This document shows, in pieces, positions 59,501 through 64,000 of a DNA stretch of 64,000 nucleotides. Under the pieces are notes generated by a model. That model saw nothing but the letters and a program-made list of their open reading frames with translations. It had not been told where the DNA came from and did no database searches. Numbering within the stretch: the stretch's first letter is position 1; every line of letters starts with the position of its first letter. This stretch comes from Stomoxys calcitrans (Eukaryota > Arthropoda > Insecta > Diptera > Muscidae), in NCBI RefSeq assembly GCF_963082655.1, contig NC_081552.1:4588648-4652647 (forward strand), read 5' to 3'. Made by a program: the position numbers and the translations under genes.

Positions 59501-61816
59501 AGCCACGTCGCCTACTAACGTTTCAGCTGGGACATGGGTTTCTGAGAGAAACTTGGCGGCGTCGTTAACGCTATCGACCTGGTCGCAGAAAAGCTTCCAG
59601 TTCCCTTCCCGTTCGGCCGTTCTGTCGCTCTGGTCATTTTATTGTATTCCTTGGGCCGTGTGTAATACACATCCAAATAAACATGCGATTTTCGACCTCT
59701 TTCTCTCCGGTCATCCAGGGTTCTTCTGGGGCTAATTTTTCCTTTCCCCCAAAGGACAACAACAATCTTCGAAGGACCCCATCAGTGCTTGCAGTCGTAA
59801 TCCCGTTGACATTGTCGTCAATGTCTTTTAGGCTTGGACCATCGAAATTATCTTGGCCAAGTCGTTTCTTGGCCAGTCGGTTTCCATTATCCTTTGGGGC
59901 AAAGAACATGTCAAATGCGATCCATGGTGGTGGAGGGTATATAAGATTCGGCCCGGCCGAACCATTGTTAGTGGCATCTTAACTAGGTACCTTGGCCAAA
60001 TTCGATTCCATATTCATTAGGGGACATTCCTCATAGCTGGCCCACCATGAGGGTATATGTTCGGCATCACTATCATAGTCTATGTATTCACTGAAGTTCA
60101 ACCAAAAAGTTTCTGAAAAGACATGGTTTGGAGTTGTTGTGAAAATGAACTTCGTATGGCTAACTTACTATAGGGCAACGGGTGAATATTGGCTATGCCA
60201 GTGGGGGGACCAGCAAATATGTTGCGAGCATGGCTGGTTACATTTGGCTTGCTGGTGGCTTTACCAGCATCTTCAGCATCTTCATCCTGCTCCTGTTCCT
60301 TGGGCCCCGGGCGCGATATGAAACTGACCAACGAAAACAAAAAGTAAAAGGAGAACATGTAGAACTGTTTGTAGAAACGGGACTTTACAAATGTGTCCCA
60401 TTTGGTTTTCAACAGATCTATGACCACACCATCCAACAATTCCAAATGTTCCAATTTGTCCTGAGAAACGGAACGGGAAAAACGTAAGAAAAAAATGTGT
60501 TTAAGGCATATGGCAAAACTGCAAGGACTCACTCCAAATACCACAAAATTTAAGGCGGAATCCTTGTTTATGTCGCCCGTCTTCACATCTATGGTGTCAA
60601 TTTTGAATAGGGGATACGCGGCACAGGTTATGCTTCCCAGCTGCCAATAGATCTCCCTTTCTATGCTCATGATATGGAAAAACATTTCCACTCTTCCCAA
60701 TTTGGCAGCCAAGGTCAGGGGGGTGAGATTTTGCACATTCCGTAGATGGATATTTGTGCCCACCTCATAGGCCACATCAAACATGTCGATTTTCTCATAA
60801 ATGACCAGCATGTGCAACACAGTGTTGCCATTGGTGTCCTGGAAATCTGGGTCGGCACCTCGAGCCAATACCAAGCGAAAGCATTCCTCTTGGGATAGAC
60901 AGGCGGCAAATGACAAGGGATATTCGCCCCAATAGACATAGCCATCATAGTTTGTCATGGGATGAACGCCGACATACTCATGCTCGGGAGAGTCATAGCG
61001 GGAAGGTTTCTGGTCTTCGGCAGACATAAAGGCACCGCAGCATCTGGGCATAAACATTAAAAAAAAAATAGAAGCCAATTTTGCGATTTCTAATCCGCAA
61101 TTTAGCACTCGTTACGCACCTTTCTTGTACATCCGCATTGGCATCCAGCAGATATTTGACCATAGCCGGATCTTCATTCACAATGGCTATGTGCAGCACT
61201 GACTCCCCATAATACTCATCACTCAGGTATATGTCCATGATGAGTTTGGGATAGAATTTCAATAGCCGCTTGGCCAAATCAGCATGTAGCGAGGAGGCAT
61301 TGAGTAGGCATAAATGCAGTATGGTTTCGCCCACAGCACCTCTTTCCTGGAAGATGAAACAATTTAGGAATGGTTTTTTTTTTTTTCTAAGCAATTCTCA
61401 CTGCTTCCTCCCCTTACATTCAAATTCCAACACACAAATCTATAAGCAGTGGGATTCGAGATGTATTCCGCCTCCGAGACCTCCGAACAATAGTCGTGAA
61501 TGTTGAACTCCTCGTCGGGATTCTCTAGGGCGCGTATCTCTGGCAACTGCTTTGTGCGGGAACGTTCTTTGTTGCGTAACAACACCATTTTCGAAATGGG
61601 AAAATATCTGCCTTCGCCTCTATTGTAAAGGAACGGCTCCACCTTTGTTTTAATGGCATGATCTATCTCGGCAAATTGCTTGGTTTGACAGGCACGCTTC
61701 ATCATGTCCACCAAAAGGCCACCACCCTTGAGATTAACAAATTTATACAACGCCTGGGTGGAGACTCCAGCTTGTTTCTTAACGCCACTGGTCACATTAC
61801 TCTCCGTATTTCCCAT
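55285..61816 (-). CDS. nan: nanchung, TRPV-family mechanosensory channel subunit (whole gene, nine coding exons)
   Basis: Nine exons read leftward: 61,816-61,418; 61,346-61,120; 61,043-60,533; 60,460-60,169; 60,112-59,991; 56,468-56,361; 56,296-56,145; 56,077-55,543; 55,455-55,285. Their lengths sum to 2,517 nt, giving 838 codons plus stop, and every junction is GT-AG with matching phase and no internal stop. Ankyrin repeats occupy about residues 134-370, followed by six membrane segments, a pore loop with filter NFGDYY (683-688) and a TRP-helix-like segment. Length, N-terminus (MGNTES) and pore match Drosophila Nanchung better than its larger partner Inactive. In flies Nan and Iav form a Ca2+-permeable cation channel in chordotonal neuron cilia, used in hearing, proprioception and gravity sensing, and are targets of pymetrozine-type insecticides. 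The gene appears complete and functional. The ATG lies in a strong context (ACC ATG G). Confidence 0.95.
55543..56077 (-). CDS. nan: nan exon 8 (S4-S5 linker, S5, pore, S6, TRP helix)
   Basis: This exon encodes residues 604-782 and is the most diagnostic part. It has the S4-S5 linker ([19 protein letters not shown]), S5 at 624-646, a pore helix at about 672-682, filter NFGDYY at 683-688, S6 at 701-723 ([14 protein letters not shown]), and a TRP-helix region with [16 protein letters not shown]. The donor is GTGAGT after AAT ATG AGT; exit phase 0. Reading through instead adds only a few residues before a stop. Confidence 0.95.
56145..56296 (-). CDS. nan: nan exon 7 (segments S3 and S4)
   Basis: This exon encodes residues 554-603 plus two bases. 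S3 is at about 558-576 ([15 protein letters not shown]) and S4 at about 586-603 ([17 protein letters not shown]). The donor GTTTGC is weak but is the only GT that keeps the frame into the next exon. Exit phase 2; intron 7 is 67 bp. Confidence 0.92.
56361..56468 (-). CDS. nan: nan exon 6 (segment S2)
   Basis: This exon encodes residues 518-553. S2 is [19 protein letters not shown], followed by [15 protein letters not shown], the conserved TRPV intracellular S2-S3 link. Acceptor is TTGGCAG, just downstream (transcript sense upstream) of a (GA)n tract; donor GTAGGT; phase 0 at both ends. Intron 6 is 64 bp. Confidence 0.94.
56530..57143. repeat. family A block in nan intron 5; (GA)n tract before it
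   Basis: Family A units with 'ATCTGATATAGCTCCCATAT' words. A (GA)n run occupies 56,478-56,502, directly upstream (in nan sense) of the exon 6 acceptor. Confidence 0.7.
57144..59909 (-). pseudogene. antisense LINE copy (same family as 50.3 kb) inside nan intron 5
   Basis: Read on the minus strand from 59,909: an endonuclease-to-RT linker ([10 protein letters not shown]; then [18 protein letters not shown] at about 59,550), RT motif C as CYADNV (about 58,825-58,845; the second catalytic Asp of YADD is Asn), the post-RT segment ([13 protein letters not shown]), RNase H start (RSCYTVASK, Asp lost), a break filled by another LINE 3' end (57,816-58,095), the rest of RNase H ([13 protein letters not shown]), the C-terminal Cys/His motif, and a 3' end at the TTAGGTTG near 57,144. 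Stops, frameshifts and deletions are numerous. Dead. Confidence 0.8.
57816..58095 (-). mobile_element. 3' end of a second LINE nested in the antisense copy
   Basis: A C-terminal zinc motif [18 protein letters not shown] and ...[16 protein letters not shown], typical of another non-LTR family (Jockey-like), is followed by a stop, then a (CAA)n tail at 57,818-57,832. It replaces about 70 bp of the RNase H region of the host LINE copy. The right edge was placed by comparison with the intact RNase H at 50,620-50,705. Confidence 0.65.
59991..60112 (-). CDS. nan: nan exon 5 (S1-S2 extracellular loop)
   Basis: This exon encodes residues 477-517. It is fixed by phase: only one reading frame after acceptor TTTTCAG is open, and it accepts the single base carried from exon 4. 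The peptide is acidic with a WWASYEEC core. The donor GTACCT departs from consensus at +4 to +6. A family A repeat end lies about 28 bp beyond it, at the start of the 3.5-kb intron 5. Confidence 0.85.
60169..60460 (-). CDS. nan: nan exon 4 (segment S1 and first extracellular loop)
   Basis: This exon encodes residues 380-476 plus one base. S1 is the hydrophobic run [14 protein letters not shown] at about 411-428, followed by the RPGP turn typical of TRPV and an acidic Glu/Gln/Asp-rich loop. Acceptor is TTCTCAG, donor GTAAGT, exit phase 1; intron 4 is only 56 bp. Confidence 0.92.
60533..61043 (-). CDS. nan: nan exon 3 (further ankyrin repeats)
   Basis: This exon encodes residues 209-379. It contains repeat-like helices such as [24 protein letters not shown] and [12 protein letters not shown], then a linker toward the membrane domain ([10 protein letters not shown]). 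Acceptor is TGCCCAG and donor GTGAGT, exit phase 0; intron 3 is 72 bp. Confidence 0.93.
61120..61346 (-). CDS. nan: nan exon 2 (first ankyrin repeats)
   Basis: This exon follows acceptor CTTCCAG and encodes residues 134-208 plus two bases of codon 209. Ankyrin signatures are visible: [11 protein letters not shown] and [11 protein letters not shown] followed by YLLDANADV. Donor is GTGCGT (phase 2); intron 2 is 76 bp. Confidence 0.93.
61418..61816 (-). CDS. nan: nan exon 1 (cytoplasmic N-terminus)
   Basis: This exon encodes residues 1-133, starting MGNTESNV and ending TGG AAT TTG AAT before the donor GTAAGG. A GTG six bases upstream of the ATG is in frame but not a plausible eukaryotic start. 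The segment is the pre-ankyrin region. It exits in phase 0; intron 1 is 71 bp. Confidence 0.93.
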
Positions 61817-62560
61817 GGTCACAAGGTTTTTTTCCTCTCAGCAATTTTTGTAGAAAATTAAATTTGATGCTATAACATTTCCATGAAAACTCCTTTCCTG
61901 CGCCAAAACTCAATACTTTTGTTCTTTTGCCCCAAGTAGCAACTACTGCATCGATTAAACAGTCGTTGGTATTGGTATCCGGGCATTTCGGTAGCATTCT
62001 ACAATGGCAACACCATGCCATGAACTTGACCTGCTTGTTGGCCGTTTCTAGGGAAATTTTGTTGGCGGCATATTTCCAACAAATTCAAATTTTTTTGTCT
62101 TCGTTGTTAGGGGTGACCAGATAGAGGAACAAAAACACCTGTTGGATAAAATTCACCAAAGAAAATAAACCAAAAAGTTGTCCTGCAGTCAAGCGGTGAA
62201 GGAACGAACCAACACTGTGGCAACAACTGTTGCTTGTAATCAGGCTAGAGCCTTTGAATCTAATGGAACTGGTGCAGGTTCCCTGTAGCAAGTCTGGCGT
62301 TAAGTGCCGACAAGTCACCACTTTTGTCTACCATATGTGTGACATTGTCACCAAATTGTCTACAATCTTGTCTACATTGTTGCCAGGTGACAAACTATAA
62401 TTTTTTTTTTTTTTTTTTTGTTATTTTGCCGGTTTGGAAAATAATTTTGCCGGTTCATAAATGTCTCTTTACTTCCCCTAATGACACTACTATTGACAAT
62501 GTCACTATTTACCTCTGATGGACAAGGTCATATAAAGCTTGGGTACAGTCAGCAGTTGTG
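61817..62560 (-). other. nan upstream region
   Basis: No coding feature was recognised. The stretch has a T-tract at 62,401-62,419, a run of 'TTGTCTAC/TTGTCACC' words near 62,320-62,375, and the candidate X-box. The nan promoter is expected here, but no TATA or clear initiator could be chosen. Confidence 0.35.
62379..62391. promoter_or_regulatory. possible RFX X-box upstream of nan
   Basis: GTTGCCAGGTGAC fits the X-box RYYVYY-N1-3-RRHRAC with a one-base spacer, 563 bp upstream of the nan ATG. RFX controls many ciliary genes in chordotonal neurons, where nan acts. The degenerate consensus is expected about once per 1-1.5 kb by chance, so this is tentative. Confidence 0.3.
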
Positions 62561-63229
62561 GTGAAAAGTCAATATTAAGTCAGTATGCATTTCCTACTGG
62601 GTGAGGTTAGCACGGAGAGGATGATACCAAAACATGTTGTATTGATATCCGCCTTATGTGGTTCATTGTGATTCCGCAATCTTCTCTCTCCGTCTGCTGC
62701 AGAGTTTACATTGAATTACACCTCCTCTGCTGGAGACGGTCCGTCAACGCCCTTCCTCATACCATTTGGACGCCAGCAAGAAGTCCTTGAGTCTGACTGG
62801 ACTTACCCTTCTTAGCTGCTCTGGCAAGAAAGATCCATGTATCCTAGTTGGAAAAATGTTGTTAGACCCATTTTTACGAATTTTGAAGTCATTTTGCTGT
62901 GATTTGGTCTGCGAGTTCGAAATTCCAAGCAAAGATTCTCCAAGTCGGTTTAATAAATACAAATTACCAAATTGCAGGTAAACAGCTTGGAAAATGTGGC
63001 AAAATCCTTCAAAAGGCCTGAAATCGTGAAGAGCTTGTATGAGTAACCTGCATGAGAAAAATGTATGAGGAGCTTGTAAGAGGTACCAGTAGAAAAAATC
63101 TGTATGATGAACTAGTATGAGGAATCTGTATGAAGAGACAGTAGCCGGCGAAACCTGTATGATGGGTCTGTACGAACCCTTGTATGAGGAACCAGTATGA
63201 GAATCCTGTAATCCTTGTTGTTGTACCCA
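62561..63229. repeat. unassigned sequence, then a degenerate short tandem repeat
   Basis: From about 63,030 to 63,210 the word 'TGTATGAGGAAC' and variants recur every 11-16 bp, about ten times. 62,561-63,029 shows no recognised family. Confidence 0.6.
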
Positions 63230-64000
63230 CATATGTATGCGGGTGGGGGGTAGTCCTAGTGGTATTTTGTGCAGACACCTGCCGTGTTGGCTTAATCCTG
63301 CTGCAGGGCTCTTAACCCCGGATGAATATAATGCGTCTACCAACGACCCCATGTCAGCATGAGTACCAATTCGATCCCACATAGCTTGGACGTGATCTTC
63401 CCTTGGTTGGAAGCGAAGCACCAGCTAAAACTCCTTCCGATCTATGGGTCACTGCAGCCGCTTGATTACATGCAACCCCAGACCGAGCATCGAAATGACC
63501 TTTCTGCTATTTTAGGTGTAAACCACAACCACCACGTCGCTTCCAACTGGGGCCTCACCGTAGTCTGGCTGGAACCGAAGTTCCAGGGGCTCCTGACTCC
63601 CGTGGCACCATATTAAGGACTCTGGTCTGACCACCCAGTAATCCCATGGTAGCCGGTTGTACGCACCGGATTGACCCGATGGAACCCTCATCGGCAAGGA
63701 TGGCCGCCTCAGTGTACGTGTTCGTCTTTTTCTTTCGTCATGGGAGAGGCACATCCCGGAGTGCCTTCTCCGCACGCTTCTGGTCCGTGCCGGAATTGAA
63801 AAGAACCCCGGACCCTGGTTCTGATCGGTTTGCCAGAACCGCCTTCATCATCGGTCGGTGTCGGTGAGGTGTAACCGGTGCATGGAGTGGGTACATTTCC
63901 GATCTTGCTCTGGCCTCACTTCACTACGGGAGTATAGTCTAACCGGCTATGTCGCAAGGTGCTGTGCGAACATAGCCAGCAGCGGGTCACAAGCGTCGTC
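63230..64000 (+). mobile_element. 5' part of a non-LTR retrotransposon with 2A-like motif, runs off the window
   Basis: The + strand frame through 63,741-63,821 encodes LLRTLLVRAGIEKNPGPW, a 2A-like ribosome-skipping signature (NPGP at 63,804-63,815), then Phe and TGA. Beyond the stop the same frame continues C-x-x-C, C-x-x-C-MEWVHF-x-x-C, a PHD-like zinc finger, to the window end. The stop sits where the first Cys of the finger is expected, so this copy is probably dead. Upstream 63,230-63,740 is likely 5' UTR. Clade not assigned. Confidence 0.65.

Larger units (their letters stand above)
56469..59990 (-). other. nan: nan intron 5, 3.5 kb, expanded by transposons
   Basis: This is the only long intron of nan; the other seven are 56-87 bp. 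It contains family A repeats (56,530-57,140 and 59,905-59,962) and a degenerate antisense LINE (57,144-59,909), so nearly all its length is repeat insertion. LINE and nan are in the same transcriptional sense (minus). Confidence 0.85.

Noticed and set aside
60182..60487. 101-codon + strand ORF
   Set aside because: It is antisense to nan exon 4.
61817..61822. GTG start two codons before the nan ATG
   Set aside because: The ATG at 61,816 has a strong context and gives the expected MGNTES N-terminus; GTG initiation is not expected in a fly nuclear gene.
62744..63421. 225-codon minus-strand ORF
   Set aside because: It spans a short tandem repeat and the LINE 5' region, with no domain and repetitive Tyr/His/Leu content.

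Overview
This is nuclear DNA from an AT-rich dipteran genome, most likely a calyptrate fly of the Musca/Stomoxys type. Two genes with intact coding sequence match Drosophila families, starvin and nanchung. Introns are either 56-87 bp or several kilobases, and the non-coding DNA is filled with degenerate 'accatattcggatcggtc'-type repeats, short mariner MITEs, tRNA-derived SINEs and dead LINE fragments. No bacterial, viral or CRISPR features were seen. The species call is inference from gene content and repeat style.

Layout. 1-21.0 kb: no gene recognised. It holds two large degenerate repeat families (called A and B here), one SINE, one mariner MITE, a 401-bp MITE carrying TATCGATA palindromes, a probable hAT-type MITE, a dead RT fragment and microsatellites. 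21.0-48.2 kb (+ strand): starvin (stv), a BAG-domain co-chaperone. It has a candidate promoter and long leader (about 21.1-22.8 kb), a first coding exon (22,786-23,085), one intron of 21.7 kb packed with repeats, and a long second coding exon (44,742-46,634) encoding the BAG domain, then an AT-rich 3' UTR with several AATAAA signals. The two exons join in phase 0 into about 730 codons.

48.2-55.2 kb: the gap between the two convergent genes. It contains an RNase H-bearing LINE fragment interrupted downstream by a 1,692-bp piggyBac-family element with TTAA target duplication, a decayed transposase and a probable intron, then more LINE and repeat debris and a mariner MITE. 55.2-62.0 kb (- strand): nanchung (nan), a TRPV-type channel subunit. 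Nine coding exons join without a stop into 838 codons, very close to the length I recall for Drosophila Nan. Intron 5 is swollen to 3.5 kb by an antisense LINE copy (itself carrying the 3' end of a second LINE) and family A repeats. 62.0-64.0 kb: nan upstream region, a degenerate short tandem repeat and the start of another LINE whose ORF has a 2A-like NPGP motif and a broken zinc finger; it runs off the window.

The two genes do different jobs (chaperone-assisted protein turnover in muscle and stress recovery; mechanosensation in chordotonal neurons), and nothing in the sequence suggests co-regulation. I did not find a convincing new biological system. The most useful second-look items are the nan and stv gene models, DRE/CRE motifs near the stv leader, a NAGNAG acceptor and a candidate 14-3-3 motif in Stv, the piggyBac element (lost catalytic Asp, intron), the DRE-bearing MITE, and the LINE 2A-like motif.
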